From CAZDKK01 sp964603725 (lineage in GTDB: Bacteria; Eisenbacteria; RBG-16-71-46; CAIMUX01; WJJG01), in NCBI GenBank assembly GCA_964603725.1, contig CAZRWW010000016.1, forward strand, positions 1 through 64,000: DNA of 64,000 nucleotides. The letters run 5' to 3'. Under the pieces are notes generated by a model. That model made no database searches. It was not told the DNA's origin and saw only the letters and a list, made by a program, of their open reading frames with translations. The translations under genes and the position numbers were made by a program. Positions 18,043-26,150 of this stretch are shown here, in pieces; position 1 is the stretch's first letter, and each line of letters opens with the position of its first letter.

Positions 18043-18500
18043 GGCATCCCCCTGTAATAGCCAGTCCAACATCTGCTGCGAGGCCCCTGCCGCCGCAGGA
18101 CCCCCGCACGGCATCTTGCGCACGCCAATGAACGACGTCTTTGAAGCATCGCGGACCAGAGCGGCCGGCGACCGAGGGTAGCAGGCGTCGACGGTCTGGG
18201 CAGTGGACCCTGGATGCTTCCGCATCACCCCCTTCCTGACACCTGAGCGCGTCGGCCACAGGCGGATGCGCGGTGAGTCGGGGTGCTATCGGCGCAGCCA
18301 GAGGGGGAACCCGCTCGCCGGACGGGGAGCGGGCTGGACAGTTCACGCGGGGGCCACTGGCAGCATAGGATAGGAACGCCTGAGTGTCGATGGATGCAGA
18401 GCCGGACCCATGGAAGGATCAAGCGCCTTTAGGGCAAGGTGATTGTCACCTATACAAGATTCTTACAGGGCTGCACGTCCATTCGGCCAGGAAGGCTGGA
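18043..18500. other. Long intergenic space upstream of the secreted protein gene
   Basis: Between pepT and the 1092-residue protein, both on the minus strand. It should hold the promoter of the latter. The only clear structure is the palindrome at 18437-18451; no RNA gene or convincing ORF is seen. Confidence 0.7.
18437..18451. promoter_or_regulatory. 15-bp perfect palindrome, candidate operator
   Basis: AGGTGATTGTCACCT: two 6-bp arms around TTG. It lies about 400 bp upstream of the secreted-protein start and 50 bp beyond the pepT stop, in a locally AT-richer patch. It could bind a dimeric regulator; no regulator can be assigned. Confidence 0.35.
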
Positions 18501-19808
18501 TCATGTCTTGGTCGATTCGGCAACCCACAGCTCGGCGATCTTCATCACCACCTGGGTGGCCTTCTCCATGTCCTGTAGCGAAGCCCACTCGCGCACGCTG
18601 TGGTAGTTGAAGCCGCCCGTGAAGACGTTCGGAGTGAGGATGCCCTGGTAGGAAAGGCGCGCGCCGTCGGTGCCGCCGCGGATGACATCCAGGAACGGCT
18701 CAACTCCCACCGCGCGGCAGGCGTCCAACGCGACGCGCACCACGCGCGGATCCTCGTCCAGCTTGGGGCCCATGTTGAGATACGATTCCTTCACGACCAG
18801 CTCGATGCCGATCTTGGGAAAGGCCGCGCGAACCTCGTCACGGATTCGCTCCAGCAGGCGGATCTTCTGGTGCGACTTGGCGATATCATGGTCCCGGACG
18901 AGGAGCTTCAGCCTACAGGTGTCGACCGTGCCCTCGATCGTGTGCGGGTGCAGATAGCCCTCGCGGCCGGAGGTCGTCTCCGGGCGCATGTCCTCCGGCA
19001 GACGGCGGATGATCTCCGCCGCGGCGTAGAGCGTATTGATCATCTTGTCCTTGGCGCTGCCGGGATGGACGTTGTATCCGGTGAGCTTGTACGTGGCCGC
19101 GTGGGCGTTGAAGGTCTCCTTCTCAATCTTGCCCAGCACGTCGCCGTCCAGAGTGTAGGCGATCCGGGCGCCGAAACCCGGCACGTCGAACTTGTCGGCG
19201 CCGCGGCCGATCTCCTCATCCGGCGTGAATCCAATCTGGATGTCGCCATGGAGGATCGCCGGGTCCTCGAGCAGACGCTGCACCGCCTCGACGATCTCGG
19301 CCACGCCGGCCTTGTCGTCCGCGCCGAGCAGGGTCGTGCCGTCGGAGGTGATCAGGTCCTTCCCGACCTGGCTGGCCAGCTCGGGGAGCTCGCTGGGGCG
19401 GATGATTTGGGTGGGATCGCCGGGCAGCGCGATGTCGCCGCCGTCGTAGTTGCGGATGACCTGCGGGCTGACGTTCAGGCCGGGCGAATCAGGGCTGGTG
19501 TCCATGTGGGCGATGAAGCCGACGGCGGGCACCTTGCCGCGGGCCGGATGGCCGGCGGGCAGATTGGCCGCCAGCGTGGCATAGACGTAGCCGAACTCAT
19601 CGACCCGCGCCGGCAGCCCCATGGCCGTGAGCTCGTCAGCGAGCATCCGCGCCAGGTCGAGCTGCCGCTCGGTGCTCGGGACCGTCGGTGAGTCCTCGCA
19701 GGACGTCGTGTGGACCTTGACGTAGTTGAGGAAGCGCTCGAGGAGCCGCTCGGTCTTCGGGTTGCGCCCTGCGGTCGCCGTGCCGTCCGGACCATTCCCG
19801 CCCGTCAT
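18501..19808 (-). CDS. pepT: Peptidase T (tripeptide aminopeptidase)
   Basis: A cytoplasmic M20 dizinc aminopeptidase that removes the N-terminal residue from tripeptides. The 435-residue protein shows the metal ligands in GFIAHMDTSPDSPG, the bridging Asp in GADDKAG, and the catalytic Glu pair in TPDEEIGRGADKF. YTLDGDVLGKIEKETFNA and HPGSAKDKMINTLYAA are typical of PepT. The ATG at 19808 lies about 50 bp from an assembly gap, so its promoter region is not visible. Confidence 0.95.
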   Translation of the reverse strand: MTGGNGPDGTATAGRNPKTERLLERFLNYVKVHTTSCEDSPTVPSTERQLDLARMLADELTAMGLPARVDEFGYVYATLAANLPAGHPARGKVPAVGFIAHMDTSPDSPGLNVSPQVIRNYDGGDIALPGDPTQIIRPSELPELASQVGKDLITSDGTTLLGADDKAGVAEIVEAVQRLLEDPAILHGDIQIGFTPDEEIGRGADKFDVPGFGARIAYTLDGDVLGKIEKETFNAHAATYKLTGYNVHPGSAKDKMINTLYAAAEIIRRLPEDMRPETTSGREGYLHPHTIEGTVDTCRLKLLVRDHDIAKSHQKIRLLERIRDEVRAAFPKIGIELVVKESYLNMGPKLDEDPRVVRVALDACRAVGVEPFLDVIRGGTDGARLSYQGILTPNVFTGGFNYHSVREWASLQDMEKATQVVMKIAELWVAESTKT

Positions 19809-19827
19809 GCTGCGATCCTCCCTCGCC

Positions 19828-19972
19828 TGTGCTCCGCGCCCTGGCCTGTGCTCCGCGCCNNNNNNNNNNNNNNNNNNNNNNNNNNNNNNNNNNNNNNNNN
19901 NNNNNNNNNNNNNNNNNNNNNNNNNNNNNNNNNNNNNNNNNNNNNNNNNNNNNNNNNNNGTGCTCCGCGCCG
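19828..19972. repeat. Tandem repeat interrupted by an assembly gap
   Basis: TGTGCTCCGCGCC occurs twice, 19 bp apart, just left of the 100-N run (19860-19959), and GTGCTCCGCGCC resumes on its right. The gap therefore lies within a short GC-rich tandem array that the assembler could not span. The rest of 19809-20071 shows no gene. Confidence 0.8.
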
Positions 19973-20071
19973 CGTCATCAATACCGCTCGACCCGCCGGC
20001 GCGCCTGTCGCCGGGTGGCAGCGTGTTCCGGCAACCCTAGCCGCTCCGCCGCGCCCGGCGCAAGGGCCTCG

Positions 20072-21376
20072 CTAGTCGCTCCGCCGCGCCCAGCGCAGGA
20101 GCTCCGGCAGGGTCGGTGGTTTGCCGTACATCAGCACGCCGATGCGGAAGACCCGCCCGGCCGCGCGGATCATCAGCCACGTCGAAACGACCATGAGCAT
20201 CGCCGCCAGCGCGACCTGCCACAGCGGCGCGGGCGGGCTGGCCGGAATGCGGTTCATGATCACGAAGGGCGTGAACGGCGGGAAGAAGCTCGCGATCACG
20301 ACGATGATGTGATCCGGGTTGTTGGTCACGAAGGGCATGAGGATGAGCGGGATCACGAGCACGAACATGATCGGCTGCGTGAGGTTCTGAGTCTCGCGGA
20401 TCGTATTGCACACCGAGCCGATCCCGACGAAGAGGGATGCGAAGAAGAGGAATCCGATGACGAAGAAACCGAGGAACCAGAGGGCAGTCGCGCCGGAGAA
20501 ACCTCCCGCGATGCCCAGGCCGATTTGATGCAGGGTCGCGTTCTGCACCGCGGTGAAGGCCAGGACGCCCGAGACGATCCACACCAGGATCATCGTCATG
20601 CCGGCGGCGGCCAGGCCCAGCAGCTTGCCGAACATGAACTCGAACGGCGAGACCGAGGAGAGCAGGACCTCGATGACGCGGCTGGTCTTCTCCTCGATCG
20701 TGCTCGTCATCAGGTGCCCGGCCATCATGATGACCGACAGCCACAGCAGGTAGACGAAGGCCATCGGCGCATAGGCGCGAGCCACGTGAGCGACGGTGGC
20801 TTCCTCGCCGCCCGTCTCGGTGATCGCGTGCGTCCTGAGGGGGACGCCCTCGATGAAGCGGGCTAGCAAGGCCTCGTCACCCACGAGCGGCAGCAGATCC
20901 TCGCGAACCGCGACACGGTTCACCACCCGGCGGACGATGCGCGCCAGACCCTCGGCGGAGGCGTCGGCGGTGAAGTAGTCGAGCTGACACGGCGCCTCGG
21001 GGCCCGCAGAGATCCGGAAATAGGCGAACAAGTCACCTGCGCGGATCGCCGCGTCGAGCAGCCAGCGGCGCCGGGCAGGGTCCGTGGGCAGGTTGAGCTG
21101 GGCGGGCGCGATGTAGCGGTAGTCCCGCGCGTCGACGGAGATGCCTTGCGTCGAGTTCTCCTGCAAGAGGTCTGCCATTACGGCGGCTTCATAGCGACCG
21201 GTCTCGTCGATGAGCGTGAACGTCCGGGGCGGCTTGGGCACCGACTCCATCAGCACCGGCAGCGCCACGGCTAGCAGGAGCGAGATCGGCAGAGCCAGCG
21301 CGGAGATGAGAAAGGTTCGCGTGCGGACGTAGGCGAGGTACTCGCGCTGGGCCACTCGATAGACTCGTTGCATCAT
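20072..21376 (-). CDS. ABC-2 type transporter permease (NatB-like)
   Basis: A 434-residue membrane protein. Residues 1-45 (VAQREYLAYVRTRTFLISALALPISLLLAV) form the first membrane helix after the usual cytoplasmic start. A large extracytoplasmic domain follows, then five or so further helices from about residue 205 (FVYLLWLSVIMMAGHLM). TSTIEEKTSRVIEVLLSSVSPFEFMFGKLLGLA is the signature of NatB/YhaP-type exporters. The gene overlaps the ATPase gene by four bases (ATGA). Substrate unknown; sodium or a peptide are known substrates of relatives. Confidence 0.9.
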   Translation of the reverse strand: MMQRVYRVAQREYLAYVRTRTFLISALALPISLLLAVALPVLMESVPKPPRTFTLIDETGRYEAAVMADLLQENSTQGISVDARDYRYIAPAQLNLPTDPARRRWLLDAAIRAGDLFAYFRISAGPEAPCQLDYFTADASAEGLARIVRRVVNRVAVREDLLPLVGDEALLARFIEGVPLRTHAITETGGEEATVAHVARAYAPMAFVYLLWLSVIMMAGHLMTSTIEEKTSRVIEVLLSSVSPFEFMFGKLLGLAAAGMTMILVWIVSGVLAFTAVQNATLHQIGLGIAGGFSGATALWFLGFFVIGFLFFASLFVGIGSVCNTIRETQNLTQPIMFVLVIPLILMPFVTNNPDHIIVVIASFFPPFTPFVIMNRIPASPPAPLWQVALAAMLMVVSTWLMIRAAGRVFRIGVLMYGKPPTLPELLRWARRSD

Positions 21377-22335
21377 GACGCTCCCTCGCCCTCGGCGGCG
21401 CCGGCCCGCAACGATCCATCGGGGCTGATGCGTTCATGGCGGTCCACGCCGGCCGTTTCGAGGAAGATGTCGTACAAGGACGGATCGCTGATGTCGAAAG
21501 TCGTGACCTTGACCTTGCCGACGATGTCGGCCAGAAGCTGCTGCGGGTCGCCGTCGTCGACCAGGAAGATCTCCAGCTCCTGCCCATATTCGCGCACGCG
21601 GGCGACGTACGGCAGGGAGCGGACGAAGCCGGCGTCGCCGTAGCAGCTCAGCCGCACGGCCCGGCGGGGAGCATTCGACTTGATCCGCTCGAGCGGACCG
21701 TCGAGCACTTTGCGCCCCTGATGGATCATGAAAAGCGCGTCGCACAGCCGCTCAGCGTGCTCCATCATGTGGGTCGAGAAAATGACCGTGCGACCCGCGC
21801 GGCGGTAGGCGAGCATCTCGTTCTTGATGGTCTCGATATTGACCGGGTCCAGGCCCGAGAACGGCTCATCGAGAATGAGCAGATCCGGCTCGTGGACGAT
21901 CGTGGCGGCGAACTGGATCTTCTGCTGCATGCCCTTCGAGAGCGCGTCGACGGTCGCGCGCCCCCAGTCGCCGAGACCCAGGCGATCGATGATGCGCGCG
22001 GCCCGGTCGCGCCCTTCCGCCGGCGGCAGTCCCTTGAGCATGCCGATGTAGGCCACGAATTCATCGGCACGCATCTTCTTGTATATGCCGCGCTCTTCCG
22101 GCAGGTAGCCGATGCGCTTGCGGATCACGGCCGGATCGCGCTCGCCGAGCACTTCGATCGCTCCCGAGTCGGGCCGGATGATGTCGACGATCATGCGCAG
22201 CGTGGTCGTCTTGCCCGCGCCGTTGGGCCCGATGAAGCCGTAGAGCATTCCGGTCGGGACATCGAGAGAGAGATCCGCGACCGCGACGTGGGAGCCAAAG
22301 GTCTTGCGCACCTGATCCAGTTGTATCGCCATCAT
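21373..22335 (-). CDS. ABC transporter ATP-binding protein (NatA-like)
   Basis: The ATPase of the exporter encoded with the NatB-like permease just downstream. Its 320 residues show Walker A GPNGAGKTT, a signature region DALSKGMQQKIQFA, Walker B LLILDEPFSGLDP and the H-loop STHMMEHAERL. The C-terminal ~90 residues are a DUF4162-like tail found in this subfamily. The ATG at 22335 is followed by a second ATG; either could serve. Confidence 0.93.
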   Translation of the reverse strand: MMAIQLDQVRKTFGSHVAVADLSLDVPTGMLYGFIGPNGAGKTTTLRMIVDIIRPDSGAIEVLGERDPAVIRKRIGYLPEERGIYKKMRADEFVAYIGMLKGLPPAEGRDRAARIIDRLGLGDWGRATVDALSKGMQQKIQFAATIVHEPDLLILDEPFSGLDPVNIETIKNEMLAYRRAGRTVIFSTHMMEHAERLCDALFMIHQGRKVLDGPLERIKSNAPRRAVRLSCYGDAGFVRSLPYVARVREYGQELEIFLVDDGDPQQLLADIVGKVKVTTFDISDPSLYDIFLETAGVDRHERISPDGSLRAGAAEGEGAS

Positions 22336-22485
22336 GCGGTCGATGTCCTGTTCGAAGCGGCCGATGACTGCCAGAGTCCGATTGACACTACGCGGGCCCG
22401 TGGCGGTGAGTCAAGGCGCCGCCCGGGTATGGCGCGGGGGGCGGCACGAGGGCGCCGGCGATCACATGGCTCAGGGGGGCGGCGA

Positions 22486-22516
22486 AAGGGCGCCGGCCAC
22501 AACGGCGGGCGCCCTT
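22486..22516 (-). terminator. Terminator-like hairpin after the sHSP genes
   Basis: A perfect 9-bp stem AAGGGCGCC/GGCGCCCTT with a 13-nt loop, ending in TTT on the minus strand. It follows the small heat shock genes. The rest of 22336-22588 is GC-rich with no gene seen. Confidence 0.55.
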
Positions 22517-22588
22517 GGATGAACCTCGCGCGGGGCAAGTCTGTGCCGGCCCGACGCGGAGCGCTGCTGCTGGCGGCCGGGCTCGGGG

Positions 22589-22987
22589 CTAAGCCGTCAC
22601 CTCGATGCGCCTCGGCTTCAGCTCCTCGCGCCGCGGAATGCGGATCTCGAGCAGGCCGTTCTCCAGCTTCCCGGCAGTGCGCTCCTTGTCGAACTCGTTG
22701 CCGATCCGGAATGAGCGGTAGTAGTCGCCGATTCGGGACTGGCGAATGCACCGATCGCCCGGCTCCTGGAAGGAGCCCTTGGCCGTGATGGTCAGCGCGT
22801 TGTCCTCGTCGATTCCGATCTGCGCCGCGCCCTTCTCCACGCCGGGCAGGTCGACCAGGAGCACCAGCTCATCCGTCGAGATGAAGATGTCGACGTCGGG
22901 CGAATAGGCGAGCCCGGGCTCGACCATCTGCTCGGCAGCGGTGCTGGTGACCTCGGCGCGCTCGCGCTTGGTGAGTTCCTTGCTCAT
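22589..22987 (-). CDS. Small heat shock protein, Hsp20/alpha-crystallin family (copy 2)
   Basis: An ATP-independent holdase chaperone of 132 residues. The ATG at 22987 follows a full AAGGAGGTGA ribosome site. The alpha-crystallin domain runs from about SPDVDIFISTDELVLLVDLPGVEKG to LENGLLEIRIPRREE, with GLLEIRIP matching the conserved G-x-L motif. A short Ile-Glu-Val tail (RRIEVTA) resembles the IxI/V motif that links dimers. It lies 14 bp downstream of another sHSP gene. No CIRCE or clear sigma-32 promoter was seen. Confidence 0.92.
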   Translation of the reverse strand: MSKELTKRERAEVTSTAAEQMVEPGLAYSPDVDIFISTDELVLLVDLPGVEKGAAQIGIDEDNALTITAKGSFQEPGDRCIRQSRIGDYYRSFRIGNEFDKERTAGKLENGLLEIRIPRREELKPRRIEVTA

Positions 22988-23001
22988 GGCCGTCACCTCC
23001 T

Positions 23002-23424
23002 TCACTCGATCGCGATGGGCACTTGCCGCGGCCGCGCCTCCGCCGCCTTGGGCAGCCTGATCATCATCACCCCATTCTTGAAGGACGCCGCGATCTTGTC
23101 CGCGTCGACCTTGACGGGGATCTCGATGGACTTCTCAAACCGTCCCGTCGGACGCTCCTGGCGCAGCGGGGTCATGCCCTCCACGAATCCCGGGAGCTTG
23201 CGCGTCCCGGAGATGGTCAGGGCTCCATCCACGAACAGGATCTTCACATCGTCCCGTGTCAGTCCCGGCAACTCCACCGCGACCAAGATCTCGTCGACGT
23301 TGTCATAGATGTTGATCGGCGGGAAGACCCGGCGGGCGGATGGGCTGGCCAGAGGATCGAGCAGCCCTTCAAGCTCGCGCCGCATGCGATCCATTTCCCG
23401 CCACGGATCCATGCTCCACATCAT
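23002..23424 (-). CDS. Small heat shock protein, Hsp20/alpha-crystallin family (copy 1)
   Basis: A 140-residue holdase chaperone. The ATG at 23424 has a GGGAGGTGA ribosome site, and an upstream in-frame reading is not needed. The N-terminal arm MMWSMDPWREMDRMRRELEG is typical of class A bacterial sHSPs; the crystallin domain includes PPINIYDNVDEILVAVELPG and KNGVMMIRLPKAAE, and the tail VPIAIE holds an I-x-I-like motif. It is a diverged paralogue of the next gene; such pairs often co-assemble. Confidence 0.93.
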   Translation of the reverse strand: MMWSMDPWREMDRMRRELEGLLDPLASPSARRVFPPINIYDNVDEILVAVELPGLTRDDVKILFVDGALTISGTRKLPGFVEGMTPLRQERPTGRFEKSIEIPVKVDADKIAASFKNGVMMIRLPKAAEARPRQVPIAIE

Positions 23425-23639
23425 GGCATTCACCTCCCTTCCATCCCATATCCTGCGAGATCCAGCAGCCCAGCGCGGCGCCCCGTCGCAATCAGCCTCG
23501 CGGGGCATTGCCGCCCGTGTCCTGAACCCGGGCCTGTGCAATCAGCGTGCCGAAGGCGGAGTCAGCGGGGGAGGACTGGGAAAAGCAGATCCATCAAGTG
23601 GTTAAGGATCGCGCGCGGTCTGTTACGCCTGGAATGTCG

Positions 23640-23688
23640 CGATCTGAGACAAACCGCTTTGCCAGAAGTGAGACAGTGTATCAGATCG
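23640..23688. mobile_element. Possible remnant of an insertion-sequence end
   Basis: In the space 23425-23701, an 8-bp inverted repeat CGATCTGA/TCAGATCG (23640-23647 and 23681-23688) encloses two direct copies of TGAGACA (23645-23651 and 23669-23675). Multiple short repeats at an end recall the termini of IS21-type elements. There is no transposase gene nearby, so at most a solo end remains. The family label is a guess. Confidence 0.3.
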
Positions 23689-23701
23689 AAACGGCCGGCT
23701 T

Positions 23702-24607
23702 TCACAGCTCGAGGCCCGACCGCTCGAGGAAGCGTGCATACTTGCCGCGAGTGCTTGGAACCCAGGGCACACCGGCGCGGTCGAAGAGCGCTCGGATCGC
23801 TGCGGATACGGCATCGGCGTCGAGAGGGGCCTTCTCGGGCCGTGCGGCGCCGGCGTCGCTGGAAGCGGGTCCGCGCGTGTCGGCGCCGGGGTCGCGGGCG
23901 GCCGTCGAGAGCGGCACGTGGTGTGGGAGCTCGAGCTCGGCCTCGTGCTCGATCGCGCCGCCGGGGTAGCGCGTGCTGTCCACCTCAAGGCGGAGAGAGG
24001 CGAGGGCAGACGGGACTTCCTGGTCGGGTCGACGGGCAAGTCCGTGGTCGGGTCCACGGGCGGCGCCGAGGTCGAGCGCGTAGATTCGGCGCAGGTTGTC
24101 CGTCGCGCCCAGCACCCGTACGCGACCCAGGCCGTGCTCTCGGGCGAGGACGGCCAGATGCGGCAGCGGCAGGTCCAGAGCGTCGGCGCCCTCCAATATG
24201 ATGTCACGCGCGCGGGAGTGGCTGATCTCAGCTTGCTCGTCTAGACGGTCGACCCAGACCCCCACGCGCAGCGAGGGTCCCTTCAGGCTCAGAATGTGGC
24301 GTTCGGGCGCCGGCCGGGGATCGAACAACCGCAGGGGCAGCGACTCCCCGGGCGCTTGCTCCCACGGCCGGAGGGGCCCCAGGACGCGTCGCACGGCATC
24401 CGCGGGGGGATCGAGCAAGGCCGGCGGGAGCGGCGCCTCGAGACGCAGCCGCAGGCCGTGCTTGCGGCGGCGCAGGTCGCCCAATGGCGTGTCCAGGTAG
24501 TAGTTGCGCTGGATAACCAAGGCCGCGGCGGGGCCCAGCAGCTCGTGGATCCGGACGAGATCGCTGTCGTCCAGCCCGAGCTTGATCTCGCGCTCGCGGC
24601 CGGTCAC
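23702..24607 (-). CDS. CYTH domain protein (triphosphate tunnel fold)
   Basis: A 301-residue protein that begins with the CYTH signature EREIKL (E-x-E-x-K) right after the start. The GTG at 24607 has GGAGG six bases upstream. Conserved basic tunnel residues appear in HGLRLRLEAP and HILSLKGP. CYTH enzymes hydrolyse inorganic or thiamine triphosphate or cyclise ATP. The region after about residue 215, rich in Ala, Pro and Asp, is not part of the usual domain, and the family's substrate cannot be inferred. It follows a nucleotidyltransferase gene on the same strand. Confidence 0.8.
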   Translation of the reverse strand: MTGREREIKLGLDDSDLVRIHELLGPAAALVIQRNYYLDTPLGDLRRRKHGLRLRLEAPLPPALLDPPADAVRRVLGPLRPWEQAPGESLPLRLFDPRPAPERHILSLKGPSLRVGVWVDRLDEQAEISHSRARDIILEGADALDLPLPHLAVLAREHGLGRVRVLGATDNLRRIYALDLGAARGPDHGLARRPDQEVPSALASLRLEVDSTRYPGGAIEHEAELELPHHVPLSTAARDPGADTRGPASSDAGAARPEKAPLDADAVSAAIRALFDRAGVPWVPSTRGKYARFLERSGLEL

Positions 24608-24643
24608 GGCGGGCCTCCGGGGAGATGGACGGCCGGGCGGGAC

Positions 24644-24691
24644 CTGGGGCAAAGCCCCAGAAAGCGGGAAGGCCGACCCTTCGAGTCGGCC
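24644..24691 (-). terminator. Double hairpin after the nucleotidyltransferase gene
   Basis: Two perfect 7-bp stems: GGCCGAC/GTCGGCC (24671-24677 with 24685-24691) and CTGGGGC/GCCCCAG (24644-24650 with 24654-24660). They lie about 180 bp beyond the stop at 24873 and just upstream of the CYTH gene. Terminator-like, but with weak T-runs. The rest of 24608-24872 holds nothing else recognised. Confidence 0.4.
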
Positions 24692-24872
24692 CGCCCTCTA
24701 TCGAGCGTCTGAGGCACTGGGAGGATCCAAGGACGACGCCCGCTGAATCCTGCTTGGGAGGCGCCGGCGGCTGCCGGCGACAGGGTTAAGTATACCACGT
24801 TGCCCTTGAGGGGGATCGTTCTAAGTACTTTTGGCGGTGTAAGTTTCACGAGGAGATCTCGCGGGTCGAACG

Positions 24873-25847
24873 CTATCCCCACAGCCTCTCCGGATACTGG
24901 CCGAGGGCGACCAACTCGCGCACGGCAGCTTGCGCGCGGGCGCGATCCTCCTGGTAGGTGACGCCGAACCAGCGCGCGTCGGTCCTGAGCACCCGCACGC
25001 GGGCCCGGCCGGCCCGCATGGCCCGGTCGACCACGGCCGGCAGGTAGGCCTCGGCCTTGAGCTCCCGGCCGTGCGTTTCGAGGAAAGCCCGGAACGCATC
25101 CTCCAGGTGCCCGAAGAACTCGTGGGTGAAGCCCCAGATGTTCATCGAGACGATCGTATCGGGCGCCAGCGTCTCCCACCGATCGCCATCCAGCGCGCAC
25201 TTGATCGCGTCGTCGAACCGCTGGATTCGCGTGCGCTCCACGATTCCGGCCAGGTATCCGTCGGGCGTCACCGAACAGACGCCGCGCGACACGTGGCCGT
25301 GCTCGCTGAGCGTGTGATCGAGCCGATAGCCGACCATGCAGTACGCGCCGAGCTCGCCGGGCGCGTCGGCTGACGTCAGGTGCCCGGCAACCTCCCGGAA
25401 CGCCGCGGCGCCGTAGAAGTCGTCGGCGTTGATGACCGCGAAGGGACCATCGACGGCGGCGCGCGCGCACAGCGCCGCATGCGCCGTGCCCCAGGGCTTG
25501 ACGCGACCCTCCGGGACGGTGAAGCCCGGGGGCAGCGCATCCAGCTCCTGGTGAACGTAAGCGCACGAGATGCGCCCCTCGATCCTGCGACCGATCCTCT
25601 CGCGAAAGATGTCGTGGATGTCGCGCCGGATGACGAAGACGATCTTGCCGAACCCCGCGCGCGCGGCGTCGAACACCGAGTAATCGAGGACGTTCTCGCC
25701 GGCCGGGCCGACAGGATCGACCTGTTTCAGGCCGCCGTAGCGGCTGCCCATGCCGGCGGCCATGACCACCAGGTGAAGCGTCCGCGGACGGCGCGGCGCA
25801 GGCGCCGGCTTCGCCGGCTGGGATTCCGAGGGGGGGCTGCTCTCCAC
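24873..25847 (-). CDS. Nucleotidyltransferase family protein (sugar-nucleotide pyrophosphorylase-like)
   Basis: A 324-residue cytoplasmic protein with the NTP-transferase signature VVMAAGMGSRYGGLKQVDPVGP at about residues 27-48 (GXGXRXXGLKQ-like). FAVINADDFYGAAAF carries the metal-binding Asp of this fold. Such enzymes activate sugar 1-phosphates with NTP. The length and the GLKQVDPVGPAGENVLDYSV motif fit a family seen in many bacteria and lacking a defined substrate. It has a Ser/Pro-rich N-terminus and no fused acyltransferase. Confidence 0.85.
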   Translation of the reverse strand: MESSPPSESQPAKPAPAPRRPRTLHLVVMAAGMGSRYGGLKQVDPVGPAGENVLDYSVFDAARAGFGKIVFVIRRDIHDIFRERIGRRIEGRISCAYVHQELDALPPGFTVPEGRVKPWGTAHAALCARAAVDGPFAVINADDFYGAAAFREVAGHLTSADAPGELGAYCMVGYRLDHTLSEHGHVSRGVCSVTPDGYLAGIVERTRIQRFDDAIKCALDGDRWETLAPDTIVSMNIWGFTHEFFGHLEDAFRAFLETHGRELKAEAYLPAVVDRAMRAGRARVRVLRTDARWFGVTYQEDRARAQAAVRELVALGQYPERLWG

Positions 25848-26050
25848 GGCGGTGCGCTCCTTCGAAACTCACGCCGCCGGCGGGCGGATGCCTGCGCCGG
25901 CCAAGAGCACCATACCGCGCGGCAGGACGGATCGCAAACCCGCAGGAAACGACTTGGCAGGAGCGCTCCGCGCGCGCCGGATCACCGCAAGAGGCTCGCG
26001 GGAAAAGGTCCGGCATGCGTGGCCGCGGCAATCAGCTCGGAAAGCGCGGC

Positions 26051-26096
26051 GGGGAAGCAGCGTCGGTCACCCCCCAGTAAACCTGGCCGCTTCCCC
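26051..26096. terminator. Inverted repeat in the space 25848-26150
   Basis: GGGGAAGC (26051-26058) pairs with GCTTCCCC (26089-26096) across a 30-nt loop. It lies past the S41 protease stop, so it may end that transcript. The remaining 303-bp interval shows no gene. Confidence 0.35.
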
Positions 26097-26150
26097 ACGC
26101 GCGAGACCGTTGCGTCGCCGTTGGCTCAACGCCCCCGCATCTTCCCAACG

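Noticed and set aside
22989..23440. CIRCE or other heat-shock element near the sHSP genes
   Set aside because: I looked for TTAGCACTC-type inverted repeats and found none.
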